From Paraburkholderia sp. BL23I1N1 (GTDB taxonomy: Bacteria; Pseudomonadota; Gammaproteobacteria; Burkholderiales; Burkholderiaceae), in the NCBI RefSeq assembly GCF_003610295.1, contig NZ_RAPV01000001.1:2852001-2916000 (forward strand): 64,000 bases of DNA, read 5' to 3'. Under the pieces are notes generated by a model. The model was not told the origin of the DNA. It saw only the letters and a program-made list of their open reading frames with translations, and did no database searches. Positions 45,163 to 53,847 of the stretch are shown in pieces. Both the position numbers and the translations under genes were made by a program. Numbering within the stretch: position 1 is the stretch's first letter; every line of letters begins with the position of its first letter.

Positions 45163-46976
45163 CCCAGCCCACGAAAGCCCCGCTCTCGCCCGCCGCCGGA
45201 AACGCACCGCTCGCGAACGTAGCGGACCCGATGCCCGGTCAGATGCCTGGTCAAGCAGCGAATCGCGCGCCCAACACCGACGGCATCTGGTACGCGTCGT
45301 ATCCGTCAGACGTACCGCGTGAGATCGACGTCAACCAGTACGAATCGCTCGTGCAGTTCTTCGACGAATGCATCGCGCAGTTCCGCGAGCGCGTGGCGTA
45401 TGTGAGCGTGGGCGCGAACATGACGTATGGCGAACTGGGCCGCAAGGCGGCTGCGTTCGCGGCGTATCTGCAAAGCATCGGCGTGAAGCCCGGCGAACGC
45501 GTCGCGATCATGCTGCCGAACACGTTTCAGTATCCGGTGTCGCTGTTCGGCGTACTCAAGGCCGGCGGCGTGGTGGTCAACGTCAATCCCCTCTACACGG
45601 TGCGCGAGCTTGCGCATCAGCTGAAGGACAGCGGCGCGCAAACCATCATCGTGTTCGAGAACTTCGCCAAGACTGTTGAAGACGCGCTGCCGGGCACCAA
45701 GGTGCAGAACGTGATCGTGACGGGCCTCGGCGATCTGCTCGCCGACGGCCTGAATCTGAAGGGACGCCTGCTCAATTTCATGCTGCGCCACGTGAAGAAG
45801 ATGGTGCCGAAGTACAACCTGCCGAAAGCGGTGCCGCTTCTCGAAGCGCTCGCGATCGGCTACACGCGGCCGCTAACACCCGTGCGCCCCACTCACAACG
45901 ATATCGCCTTCCTGCAATACACCGGCGGGACCACCGGCGTCGCCAAAGGGGCGATGCTTACGCACAGGAACATCATCGCCAACCTGTTGCAGGCGAAGGC
46001 GTGGTCCGAAGGCCAATTGAGCGGCGAGATCGAAACGGTGCTCACGCCGCTGCCGCTTTATCACATCTATTCGCTGACGGTGAACGCGCTGATTTTCATG
46101 GGGCTCGGCGGGCGCAATATCCTGATCGCCAATCCGCGCGATATGAAGCGCGTGATGATGATCATCCGTCACGAGAAATTCACCGGCATGACGGCGGTAA
46201 ACACGCTCTACAACGCATTTCTCGACAACGAAGAGTTCTGCAAGCGCGACTTCTCGAACCTGAAGCTCGCGATGGCCGGCGGCATGGCCACGCAGAAATC
46301 GGTCGCCGATCGCTTCAAGGCGGTCACCGGCAAGCCCATCATTGAAGGCTATGGGCTGACCGAGTGCTCGCCAATCGTGTCGATGAATCCGGTGGACCTG
46401 AGCAATATACGCGACTTCGAAGGCTCGATCGGCTTGCCCGCGCCGTCCACGCAAGTGCGCTTCAAGAAAGACGACGGCACGTGGGCGAACATCGGCGAAG
46501 CGGGCGAACTGTGCGTGAAGGGGCCGCAGGTAATGAAAGGCTACTGGAATCGCCCAGAAGAAACCGCCAAGGTGATCGACGACGACGGCTGGCTCGCCAC
46601 CGGCGACATCGGCGTGATGGATTCGCGCGGCTTCATCCGTCTGATCGACCGGAAGAAAGACATGATCCTGGTGTCGGGCTTCAACGTCTATCCGAACGAA
46701 ATCGAAGACGTGATCGCCACGCTTCCGGATGTGCGCGAAGTCGCCGCAATCGGCGTGCCCGACGAGGCGCAAGGCGAACGGGTGAAGGTGTTCATCGTCA
46801 AGCGCAATCCGTCGCTGACCGTGGAACAGGTGATCGCCCACTGCCGCAAGAATCTTACGGGTTACAAGGTGCCGAAGCTCGTCGAGTTTCGCGACGAGCT
46901 GCCGCAAACCAATGTCGGCAAGATTCTGCGCCGTGCGCTGCGCGACGAGGAACTCGCGAAGCAAAAACCTGCCTGA
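45159..46976 (+). CDS. fadD: Long-chain fatty-acid-CoA ligase
   Basis: The 605-residue adenylate-forming enzyme has the AMP-binding motif YTGGTTGVAKGAMLTH, the EGYGLTECSP motif and DGWLATGDIGVMD. The C-terminal GFNVYPNEIEDVIA and the catalytic Lys near the end (TNVGKILRR) are also present. It has an N-terminal extension of about 40 residues compared with E. coli FadD. It activates fatty acids to acyl-CoA at the inner face of the membrane, supplying the operon's enzymes. It overlaps the thiolase gene by 4 nt. Confidence 0.94.
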   Translation: MTQPTKAPLSPAAGNAPLANVADPMPGQMPGQAANRAPNTDGIWYASYPSDVPREIDVNQYESLVQFFDECIAQFRERVAYVSVGANMTYGELGRKAAAFAAYLQSIGVKPGERVAIMLPNTFQYPVSLFGVLKAGGVVVNVNPLYTVRELAHQLKDSGAQTIIVFENFAKTVEDALPGTKVQNVIVTGLGDLLADGLNLKGRLLNFMLRHVKKMVPKYNLPKAVPLLEALAIGYTRPLTPVRPTHNDIAFLQYTGGTTGVAKGAMLTHRNIIANLLQAKAWSEGQLSGEIETVLTPLPLYHIYSLTVNALIFMGLGGRNILIANPRDMKRVMMIIRHEKFTGMTAVNTLYNAFLDNEEFCKRDFSNLKLAMAGGMATQKSVADRFKAVTGKPIIEGYGLTECSPIVSMNPVDLSNIRDFEGSIGLPAPSTQVRFKKDDGTWANIGEAGELCVKGPQVMKGYWNRPEETAKVIDDDGWLATGDIGVMDSRGFIRLIDRKKDMILVSGFNVYPNEIEDVIATLPDVREVAAIGVPDEAQGERVKVFIVKRNPSLTVEQVIAHCRKNLTGYKVPKLVEFRDELPQTNVGKILRRALRDEELAKQKPA

Positions 46977-47023
46977 GAGGCAAGGCGTTCGATATCGCGC
47001 CGGCTATCCTTTCGGAGAGATTC

Positions 47024-48043
47024 ATGAAGCACAGCATGTCCGCACGCTCGCGCCGCTCACCGGTATTCATGCGCCTCGCCCGTTGTTTTTCGTCGGAGAG
47101 CGCAACATTGCGTACGTCCCTGACTGCTTCATCACGCGGACTCGTGATTGGTGCGCTAATAGCCGGCGCTGCCGCAGTGGCAACAGCGCCGGCATTCGCG
47201 CAGAACGACGACACGCCACCCGCGCTCGAGACCGCCGCCGCCAACGTCGTAAAGGCGCCCACCACGTCGTCCTCGCAGGTCGGCAAGCTCACGCTCGATC
47301 AGCAGGTGAAGTGGCTGCGCGCCGCGCAACAAAGCGGCGCCATGGAGAAGCTCGACGACGCGCAACTGGTCGCCCTGTTCCAGTCGCTCGATCCGCTGGC
47401 GCTGCCGCGTTACATCAAGGAAGGGCCGAACGGTTACCCGTCATACGAGTTCGTCATGTCGCGCTCGGAACGCATTCACGGCCAGTGGCCCGACAAACCG
47501 GACCACATGCTGGTACGCATCGCCCACGATCCGCTGCGAATCTACGCGAAGTGGCTGCCCGACGGCGCGCACGCCGGCCAGGAAAGCATCTACGACGAAT
47601 CCAAACGCACCGACGAAATGTATGGCCACCTGGGCGGCATCATGAATGTGATGCCGGTGTGGACCTCGCTAAGGGGCGCCCTCGCCCGCGCACAGTCGAA
47701 CCACCAGGTGCGCGATCTCGGCACCGAGTACATTGCCAATGAGTACCTCATTGAAGGCAGGAAATACATTGAAGCCGGACTGCCTCGCTCGACTCAGGTG
47801 GAAGTGAAAACGGTCGACGGCGTGCGAGTGGTGGCCTTCACCTTCGAAGCGCCGAATGGCCAGCCACAGTTCTATGCGAAGAAAGAAACGCTCGGGCTCG
47901 ATCTGCGGCATCCGTATTTCCGCACGGTCGAGTCTTTTGACAACGACAGCAAGATCTTCGAGAAGATCGTCTTCGAAAGCATTACGCCGAGAACCTTCGA
48001 CGACTCGACCTTCGATCCGAAGAACAAAGCCTATAAGTTCTAG
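47024..48043 (+). CDS. Exported DUF1571 protein
   Basis: The 339-residue protein is read from ATG 47024 with GGAGA upstream, 47 nt after fadD. A long N-region and a signal segment (GLVIGALIAGAAAVATAPAF then AQN) lead to a periplasmic domain from ~75. The DUF1571-like core reads RIAHDPLRIYAKWLPDGAHA with GQESIYDESKRTDEMYGHLG. The function of this family is unknown; it is often an outer-layer or lipid-related periplasmic protein. Position suggests it is the last gene of the fatty-acid operon. Its stop overlaps the stop of the convergent small gene within CTAG. Confidence 0.75.
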   Translation: MKHSMSARSRRSPVFMRLARCFSSESATLRTSLTASSRGLVIGALIAGAAAVATAPAFAQNDDTPPALETAAANVVKAPTTSSSQVGKLTLDQQVKWLRAAQQSGAMEKLDDAQLVALFQSLDPLALPRYIKEGPNGYPSYEFVMSRSERIHGQWPDKPDHMLVRIAHDPLRIYAKWLPDGAHAGQESIYDESKRTDEMYGHLGGIMNVMPVWTSLRGALARAQSNHQVRDLGTEYIANEYLIEGRKYIEAGLPRSTQVEVKTVDGVRVVAFTFEAPNGQPQFYAKKETLGLDLRHPYFRTVESFDNDSKIFEKIVFESITPRTFDDSTFDPKNKAYKF

Positions 48044-48444
48044 CGGTTCTGGCGGACCAGGCGTGGCGTCAGCGCGAAGGCGACATGCGCGATGGGGCCC
48101 GCGCCTTGCTCGTAGCTGTGCTCGATCATGCGCGTTGCACGGGTGGCAAGTTGCCTGAGCACGAAGTAATCGGATGCGCGGGTGAGGCCGATCAGCGACG
48201 CAGGCGCTTGCGTGAGACGCGGCGCCAGCGTCGTATACCAGAGCATGCCGATGTCATCGCCGGCTTCGAACACAGGCAGCTTCATGTGTGCGACGTAGCC
48301 GGCGAACGCGGGGCCGCCCGCGAGGGAGGAATCGATCACGGCGAGCGTGTCCTGGCGAGCGGCCGCATGCGCGAGCCATGGCCACGCGCCACCTGCCGCG
48401 GTCGAAAACCATGCGCCGGTCATCATGAATGCGCGCCGGTCCAT
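48040..48444 (-). CDS. Small exported protein paired with the flavoprotein
   Basis: The 134-residue protein is read from ATG 48444 (MDRRAFMMTGAWFSTAAGGA). The DRRAFM start followed by a hydrophobic stretch to LAHAA resembles a Tat-type signal, although only one Arg pair is present. The remainder has no domain that I recognise. The upstream flavoprotein gene ends 4 nt away on the same strand, so the two are an operon and probably partners. It could be an accessory or maturation factor like the small proteins in p-cresol methylhydroxylase operons; this is an inference from layout. Confidence 0.6.
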   Translation of the reverse strand: MDRRAFMMTGAWFSTAAGGAWPWLAHAAARQDTLAVIDSSLAGGPAFAGYVAHMKLPVFEAGDDIGMLWYTTLAPRLTQAPASLIGLTRASDYFVLRQLATRATRMIEHSYEQGAGPIAHVAFALTPRLVRQNR

Positions 48445-48448
48445 GGCT

Positions 48449-50026
48449 TCACGTGTAACCCCGCCGGTCGCGCCACGCCGCCGGCCAGATCCCCTGCTTA
48501 CCCGGCGCGAGGATGCCGTTCGGGTCGAGCGCGTCCTTGATCGTTTCCGAAAGCCGCAGCAACGCGCCATCGTTGAAACTGTACTGCGCCGCGGCGAAAT
48601 CCATATACGCGAGATGCGCGCGATATTCGCCGTAACCCGCGGCGCGCGCATCGCTCATAAGCGAACGCAGTAATGCGCCGGCCTGCTCGACCTGATTCGC
48701 GTCGTCGCGGTCGAAAATCGCCGCGAAAATGTGATGCAGATGACGCACGCCAGCCGTAAAACCGCCGTAGTAATCGAAGCCGTATTCCGCCGCGCGCGTC
48801 TTCACCATGGTGTATTGGCGCAGCGCGTCGCGCCCGGTCGCCGGGCACACCGGTGCGAAGTCCACGTGCGCGCCCGCGCCGCCGCGCCAGTCGAGCATGC
48901 GGAACGCGCTCATCGCGGGGATGCCGGCCATATTGCGATCGCCGCCTGCGGTGGGTTGCGCATCGCCTGCATAGCGAGCCGCCGAAAATTTCGCCTGCGG
49001 CACGCGGGCGAATACGCGCTGCACGATCGCATTGCGTGCGTCGATCGATTCAGGCGTACCGTATAGCGCGAAATGCAGATTCCAGCGACCCACGTTCAGC
49101 TTGTCGAGCATCGCCGCCACCGCGTTCTCGGGCATCGCGCCTTTGCCTTCGTACCACTGCTGACGTGCCGACAGTCCCGCGGCCCGGCGCAAACCGCCTT
49201 CGATCACCGCGTGATTGCGGATCGTTTCATCGAGCCGCAACGGCCGCAGGATTTCGACAATCGCTTCGAGATCCGCTTCGTGTCGAAACTGGATTTCGCC
49301 GAGCAGATACGCGGGCGGCGCCGGCATCAGCCAGACACCGAGCTTGGTGACGATGCCGTAATTCGACTGCATGAACATCGCGTCGAAGGACGGCCCGTAG
49401 CCCGGTTGATACAGTTGCCACGCGGTGCCGATTTCGATGCCGCCCATGCCGGTGCGCAGTACGTCACCGTTGGCGAGCACGACTTCCATGCCGCACTGCG
49501 CCGCCGCGTGGTCGCCGTACGCGGTATAGCCGAAGCCCCGCTCGAGCGTATTGCCGACCACGCTGCCCCAACCCGCCGCCGGCGGATCGACCCACAGTTT
49601 GTAGCCTTTCTCGCGCAGATGCGCGTAGAGATCGAAATAGCTAACGCCCGGTTCGACTAGCGCGTAAGCGAGTGTCTCGTTCACTTCGATGACGCGGTTC
49701 ATCCGCTGCAGGTCGAGCACCACCGAACCCGCCAGCCGCGGCGCGGCGCCACCGTACGCGAAGTTGCGTCCGGTCGAGACGGTCCACAACGGAATCCGGA
49801 ATTGATTGGCAATCCGCAACACCGCGCGAATTTCCTCGACGGATGCGGGCAGCAGCGCGGCGGACGCAGAGAACGCTTCGCGCTCGCCGGGCGCGAACGG
49901 ATCGAGATACGCGGCGAGCCCGGCGGCCGAGGTCACGACTTGCGGCTCACCGACAATCGAGCGCCAGCCGGCGAGCGCGCGATCGAACGCGGCGGCGGAA
50001 ACTTCCGGCGGCAAGCTGCGCGTCAA
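48449..50026 (-). CDS. VAO/PCMH-type FAD-linked oxidase
   Basis: The 525-residue protein is most likely read from TTG 50026, which has AAAGGAG 5 nt upstream; an ATG 10 codons earlier (50056) is an alternative. The FAD-binding PCMH domain at ~45-220 has WTVSTGRNFAYGGAAPRLAG and GWGSVVGNTLERGFGYTAYG. A C-terminal cap domain (FAPVCPATGRDALRQY, YGFDYYGGFTAGVRHLHHI) follows. The closest relatives by motif are the p-cresol methylhydroxylase flavoprotein and vanillyl-alcohol oxidase. It probably oxidises a para-substituted phenol. No cytochrome c subunit gene is adjacent, so it may use oxygen or another acceptor. Confidence 0.8.
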   Translation of the reverse strand: MTRSLPPEVSAAAFDRALAGWRSIVGEPQVVTSAAGLAAYLDPFAPGEREAFSASAALLPASVEEIRAVLRIANQFRIPLWTVSTGRNFAYGGAAPRLAGSVVLDLQRMNRVIEVNETLAYALVEPGVSYFDLYAHLREKGYKLWVDPPAAGWGSVVGNTLERGFGYTAYGDHAAAQCGMEVVLANGDVLRTGMGGIEIGTAWQLYQPGYGPSFDAMFMQSNYGIVTKLGVWLMPAPPAYLLGEIQFRHEADLEAIVEILRPLRLDETIRNHAVIEGGLRRAAGLSARQQWYEGKGAMPENAVAAMLDKLNVGRWNLHFALYGTPESIDARNAIVQRVFARVPQAKFSAARYAGDAQPTAGGDRNMAGIPAMSAFRMLDWRGGAGAHVDFAPVCPATGRDALRQYTMVKTRAAEYGFDYYGGFTAGVRHLHHIFAAIFDRDDANQVEQAGALLRSLMSDARAAGYGEYRAHLAYMDFAAAQYSFNDGALLRLSETIKDALDPNGILAPGKQGIWPAAWRDRRGYT

Positions 50027-50173
50027 GGTGGCTCCTTTGCTGCACGGGCGGTGCATAGGCACAGACACGCTACACCGAAACACAGCCTCGTGCCGAACCG
50101 ATAAAGAGTCAGCATGATTTCGCCGCCGCCACGCGCCGGCATTGCGACTCGCAACAATCCGGCGCTTTCCGCG

Positions 50174-51040
50174 CTACTGCCAGGTTTCCGGTTTGCCGCC
50201 GAGCGCGCTGCACACCTCGATCGCAATCGAGCGCAGCTTGTCTTCGGCAATCGGCCCGGACAGCGCGTAGCCCATGCGGTCGCTCACCCAGTAGAAGGTT
50301 CGGCGGTTACCGTCGCGGAACAGGCGGAACGCGGTTTCGTCGCGAGAAATACCCGTGATGTACAGCGTGAGCCGTGCGCCGCTGCTATTTTCGTACATGA
50401 ACTGCGCGGCCGGCCCCGCTTCACCGGGCAGCAAACGCCCCCCGACCAGCGAGTAACCGTACTCCTGCAACAACGGCACCGAAAGCGGCCGGTTCAGGCG
50501 CTTGGACAGCCAGCTGACCAGATGCTCTTCCTCGTTCGCGGCGACCTCGACGGGATGACGCCGCTCGGGCGTGTACACCGCATAGGCGATGTCGGCGCGC
50601 TCGGCAAAGCTCGGCGGCTGGCCGCCCAGACCGTTCCACGCGCCGCCCGTCAGCCGCGGAGCGAGCGGTCCCAAAGCGAGCGCGAGACCCGCGCCGGCCG
50701 CGAGCCAGCACGCCGCAAGGCCGACGCGTTGCCACCATGGTGTCGGCCGCCGCACTACGATGAAGGCCGGCTCGTCGGTATCGCTCGGCCCCTGGCTCCC
50801 CGTGCTTTCGCGGAACTCATTGCGCTCGCCCTGCTCGTTGCGCTGAGGCGCACCGTACAGCGCCCGCAGCGCCGCTTTCTGCGCGCGCCACGCAGCCACT
50901 CTCGCGGCAGCCTGCGGTTGCTGCGCCAGTTCGGCCTCAACTTCGGCGCGCGCCGCAGCCGGCAACTCGCCGTCGACATACGCCGACAGCGCTCGCAGAT
51001 CGGGCCCCTCAGGCAAGCTGGATTCGTGGTCGTTATTCAT
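50174..51040 (-). CDS. Transmembrane anti-sigma factor
   Basis: The 288-residue protein starts at ATG 51040, which overlaps the sigma-factor stop (TGATG). The N-terminal ~45 residues (LRALSAYVDGELPAAARAEV) form the anti-sigma helix bundle; the zinc-binding Cys residues of ZAS proteins are absent. One membrane helix lies at ~105-127 (VGLAACWLAAGAGLALALG) and a periplasmic domain follows at ~130-288. It sequesters the ECF sigma factor until an envelope signal arrives. Confidence 0.85.
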   Translation of the reverse strand: MNNDHESSLPEGPDLRALSAYVDGELPAAARAEVEAELAQQPQAAARVAAWRAQKAALRALYGAPQRNEQGERNEFRESTGSQGPSDTDEPAFIVVRRPTPWWQRVGLAACWLAAGAGLALALGPLAPRLTGGAWNGLGGQPPSFAERADIAYAVYTPERRHPVEVAANEEEHLVSWLSKRLNRPLSVPLLQEYGYSLVGGRLLPGEAGPAAQFMYENSSGARLTLYITGISRDETAFRLFRDGNRRTFYWVSDRMGYALSGPIAEDKLRSIAIEVCSALGGKPETWQ

Positions 51041-51594
51041 CACGGATTTCTCACTACTTTCAGCGGAGGTACCTTACGCGCCAACCCCGCAGCGCCCCCT
51101 TCGACCGGGCCCTCCGTCATCAGCACGCGCATGTGTTCCCGCGCGCGCGACAGCCGCGACATCACTGTGCCGATCGGCACACCGAGCGCTTTCGACGCTT
51201 CCTGATAAGACAGTTCCTCCACGCAAACGAGCAGCAGCACTTCCCGTTGCTCGACCGGCAGGCAATACAGCGCGCGCTGCAGATCGCGCAACACCAGACC
51301 GTCGACTTCGCCATGCGGCGCTTCGAGATTGCGCCACGGCGCGCTTTCGTCGTCGACGGCAATCTCGCGGCGGCCGCGCAGCTGATCGATGTAAAGATGC
51401 CGCAGGATCGTCAGGAGCCACGCACGCAGGTTGCTGTTCGGACGGAACGCCGACGAGCGCGCGAGCGCGCGCTCCGCCGTATCCTGCACGAGGTCGTCGG
51501 CCCAGGCCCGGTCGCCCGTCAGTGCGCGCGCGTAGCGACGCAACTGCGGGAGCCACGAGATTACTTCCGCTTCGAAACTCACCCGGCGTGGCAA
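51040..51594 (-). CDS. ECF-family RNA polymerase sigma factor
   Basis: The 184-residue protein has region 2 (YARALTGDRAWADDLVQDTA, RAWLLTILRHLYIDQLRGRR) and region 4 (LPVEQREVLLLVCVEELSYQ, EASKALGVPIGTVMSRLSRA) with a short linker. The first possible start is TTG 51594, 3 nt after the stop of the small upstream gene; GTG 51582 is an alternative. Either start implies translational coupling. It is followed by its anti-sigma gene. Targets are unknown; a GGAATAA/CGTTAT pair upstream of the operon may be an autoregulated promoter. Confidence 0.9.
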   Translation of the reverse strand: MPRRVSFEAEVISWLPQLRRYARALTGDRAWADDLVQDTAERALARSSAFRPNSNLRAWLLTILRHLYIDQLRGRREIAVDDESAPWRNLEAPHGEVDGLVLRDLQRALYCLPVEQREVLLLVCVEELSYQEASKALGVPIGTVMSRLSRAREHMRVLMTEGPVEGGAAGLARKVPPLKVVRNP

Positions 51595-51597
51595 CGC

Positions 51598-51741
51598 TCA
51601 GTAGCCGCCGCCACTGCCTGAGCCACCGCTGGTGCTTGAAGCGCCGCTGTCGGTCGCGGAGGTGCAGGCGCTCGTGGCGAGCGAGCCTAGCGCGAGCGCG
51701 AGCAGCACGAATGCGGCGGAAAGAATCCGGGATACTTTCAT
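51598..51741 (-). CDS. 47-residue exported Cys-containing peptide leading the ECF operon
   Basis: The peptide starts at ATG 51741 with GGAGA 7 nt upstream. It has a clean signal peptide (MKVSRILSAAFVLLALALGS) followed by LATSACTS, where the Cys could be a lipidation or processing site. A 24-residue Ser/Gly/Thr tail ends in GSGSGGGY. It stops 3 nt before the sigma start. Its position suggests an envelope sensor or a small lipoprotein of this ECF unit. It has no recognisable family. Confidence 0.7.
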   Translation of the reverse strand: MKVSRILSAAFVLLALALGSLATSACTSATDSGASSTSGGSGSGGGY

Positions 51742-52103
51742 AGTGAGTCTCCTGATGAGCGCCCGGCTGGCGTCTGCGAGCCGGGAATCCGATTGGCCAC
51801 GACCGGCAACGTGCAAAATGCAGCGCTGCCATGTCTGAAATAACGCGAGCGGGCTGTGATTTATTCCACGCGCGGCAGCGTCAGGCCCCTTCTTTTTCCG
51901 CCACCCGCATCCGGCGTGCTCAAACGTGGCCGAAGAAGACGCTATTCGTACGCAGATTCGTAACTCAACGTTACAGTCAATAGTTATCAGATGCTTATGT
52001 CCGCGCAAGCCGTTATAGTGGACGCAGTTCGGCCGCCGACGCGTTCCGCCCCCACACAGGGTAGAATCGCGGCGAACAACCGTTTTACTAACTTGAATTG
52101 TCC
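51742..52103. promoter_or_regulatory. Divergent promoter region, ECF operon / hfq2
   Basis: The 362 bases hold no gene. On the minus strand GGAATAA (complement of 51861-51867), 15 nt and CGTTAT (complement of 51840-51845) form a candidate ECF-type promoter about 100 nt before the small peptide gene. The hfq promoter must lie in the last ~150 bases, but I could not fix it. Confidence 0.35.
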
Positions 52104-52598
52104 ATGGCTTCCGCAGAATCGCATCCGCAAAACGATTTCATGAACGCTGCGCGCAAAGAACGAAAGCGCGTCGAGATCTACCTTGTCAACGGCATTCGCC
52201 TGACAGGGTGCATCGAGTCGTTCGATCAGTACCTGGTGATGCTGCGCACGCCTGTCGGCCTGCAAGGCATCTACAAGCGCGCGATCTCAACGATCCAGCT
52301 CGACACCGGCACGCGTCCGGCGCCGCGCGCCGGGCGGCCTTCGCACGGCGAGCACACCACGCGCGGCCCGCACGGTTCGCGTGAACCGCGCGAACATCGT
52401 GAGACCCGCGAACCGCGCGAGTCGTACGGTGCGCCGGCCTCGGATCGCCCTGCGTCCGATCGTAGCAGCAGCACGTCCGACGGGCCAGTGGTCGTCACAC
52501 GCCGCCGGCGTCTGTTCGGCACGGGCGGCGGCGACGGTGGCAACCATGGCGGCGGCAATCATGGTGGCAACGGCGGCACCAGCGGCGGCAACGAATAA
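52104..52598 (+). CDS. hfq2: Hfq2-type RNA chaperone with long C-terminal tail
   Basis: The 164-residue protein is read from ATG 52104. Residues ~1-75 are a full Hfq Sm core ([40 protein letters not shown], then IYKRAISTI in place of YKHAIST). The tail of ~90 residues is basic and low in complexity: repeated EPRE/ETRE units, a TRRRRL patch, and a Gly/Asn/His-rich end. Burkholderia species carry a normal short Hfq and a long second Hfq with such a tail; this matches the second. It binds small RNAs and mRNAs. Confidence 0.88.
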   Translation: MASAESHPQNDFMNAARKERKRVEIYLVNGIRLTGCIESFDQYLVMLRTPVGLQGIYKRAISTIQLDTGTRPAPRAGRPSHGEHTTRGPHGSREPREHRETREPRESYGAPASDRPASDRSSSTSDGPVVVTRRRRLFGTGGGDGGNHGGGNHGGNGGTSGGNE

Positions 52599-52618
52599 AG
52601 CACCGCCGCGGCGGCCGG

Positions 52619-52795
52619 CTACTCCGACGGATAGCCGAGCCGCTGCAAAATCTTCTCTAGTCGCATCACCTGCAAGTCCGTCAGCTCGAATCCGCATTTG
52701 ACCGCCAGCACGCGGCGCCGCCAGTACACGGCGTCAAGCATGCGTAGCGCCGGTTGCCGTGTCGCCCAATCCAGATGTTCCAGTTCGGCTTCCAC
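52619..52795 (-). CDS. Small hypothetical protein (about 58 residues)
   Basis: A minus-strand frame from GTG 52795 to TAG 52619 encodes a compact, plausible protein: EAELEHLDWATRQPALRMLD, then VYWRRRVLAVKCGFELTDLQ, ending LEKILQRLGYPSE. Composition and amphipathic helices look like a real gene. There is no strong ribosome site, and the frame stays open further upstream, so the start is uncertain. It converges with hfq2, 20 nt apart. Function unknown. Confidence 0.5.
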   Translation of the reverse strand: MEAELEHLDWATRQPALRMLDAVYWRRRVLAVKCGFELTDLQVMRLEKILQRLGYPSE

Positions 52796-53178
52796 TACGT
52801 GTGAGGCGTTTGAAGCGCTGCGCGCGTGCAGGGTTTTTTCGGTCCATGTTGGTCGCTGCCTTGTTGTTCGCTACTTTTTGTTTGCTCCCCTCCTGAGCCT
52901 GGATGTTGCCCGTTCACGGTGTGCCGTGGTGTGTGCCAGCTGGTTTGGCCGGAGTTGTTTTTGTTCTCAGGCGACACTCGGAGAACGACTTGATGCGGGA
53001 TGGTTTTAACGTTTGCTTTTTTCTTCGTAGTTTTCTGGTTTGATTTTTGGGCGTTTGCGCCTTGGGGTGTGAAGGAAATGCTTACGGTGTGAGGGCTTTG
53101 GCCGTTCGGCTGATGTTCGTCCTTGTCCGCTTTGCGCTATGCTGAACTGACAGCTTTCTTCTTCTATCGGAGCATGTC
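52796..53178. other. Intergenic region without a supported gene
   Basis: This 383-base stretch is T-rich on the plus strand and lower in GC than the flanks. Frames in it have no domain or ribosome site. The end contains the GGAG site and probably the promoter of the next small gene. Confidence 0.45.
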
Positions 53179-53367
53179 ATGACCAAGCAGAAGCAACAGG
53201 TACCTCGCCCGAAGGAAACGCCACAGTCCGCTGAGTCCGTGGAGAGTCGGCTCGATGAGGCTCTCGAGGAAAGCTTTCCTGCAAGTGATCCGATCGCTGT
53301 TGATGTGGGGGGGCCGCGGCGCTTGCCAGTTGAAGATGAGTCTTCGGGGCGGAAGAAGCCGCATTGA
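53179..53367 (+). CDS. Small acidic protein with SFPASDP motif
   Basis: The 62-residue hydrophilic protein is read from ATG 53179 with GGAG 7 nt upstream. Its middle, SRLDEALEESFPASDPIAVD, is a conserved signature of a family of short cytoplasmic proteins common in Burkholderia, Pseudomonas and rhizobia, often stress-related but of unknown function. It is predicted to be disordered outside this motif. Confidence 0.75.
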   Translation: MTKQKQQVPRPKETPQSAESVESRLDEALEESFPASDPIAVDVGGPRRLPVEDESSGRKKPH

Positions 53368-53453
53368 TGGTGAGGGGTTTTTTGGCCTTGCGCGGCGGTT
53401 TTTTTGGTTTGCCCTCGGGGTTGGCCTTTCCTTGTTTTCTTAGTGGTCTATTA

Positions 53454-53620
53454 GCGTCGCCCCTGTGCGGGGCGGCACTTACTTTCTTTGCCGCCGCAAA
53501 GAAAGATAAGCAAAGAAAGCGGCTCAAACCGCTAATTCTTAAGCGGGTCCCCCGCGCAGCCACGGTGGTGGTGCATCTGGAATCCGAGTTCTCGCACCTT
53601 CCGCGTCAGTGACAAAGGCG
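53454..53620 (+). repeat. Burkholderia-type intergenic repeat with two hairpins
   Basis: The block contains CGCCCC-5 nt-GGGGCG (53458-53474) and a perfect CTTTCTTTGC-4 nt-GCAAAGAAAG hairpin (53482-53505). GGGTCCCCCGCGCAGCCACG and a GTGCATCTGGAATCC segment follow. I recall very similar blocks dispersed in Paraburkholderia genomes. The origin (REP-like or miniature element) is unknown. The surrounding 53368-53847 holds no gene I can support. Confidence 0.55.
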
Positions 53621-53847
53621 TCATTCGATCCTACTCTGCACTGCGTGCGTCGCGGATAGGTGTGCGTGGGAAATCGGGGGGTGGGGGTGGCCGCTTGGCG
53701 GCTGGGATACTGGGGAAATCGGTTTTTTTACTGCGGAGGGTGACTTGCGTTTTTAAACGGCTTGTACCTCCAATGGGTAAATGGGGCGGGCGGCGCTTTC
53801 GGCGCCGTGTTCCGCCCTCCCATCTTCCGGTCTTCCCGCTGTCGCGC

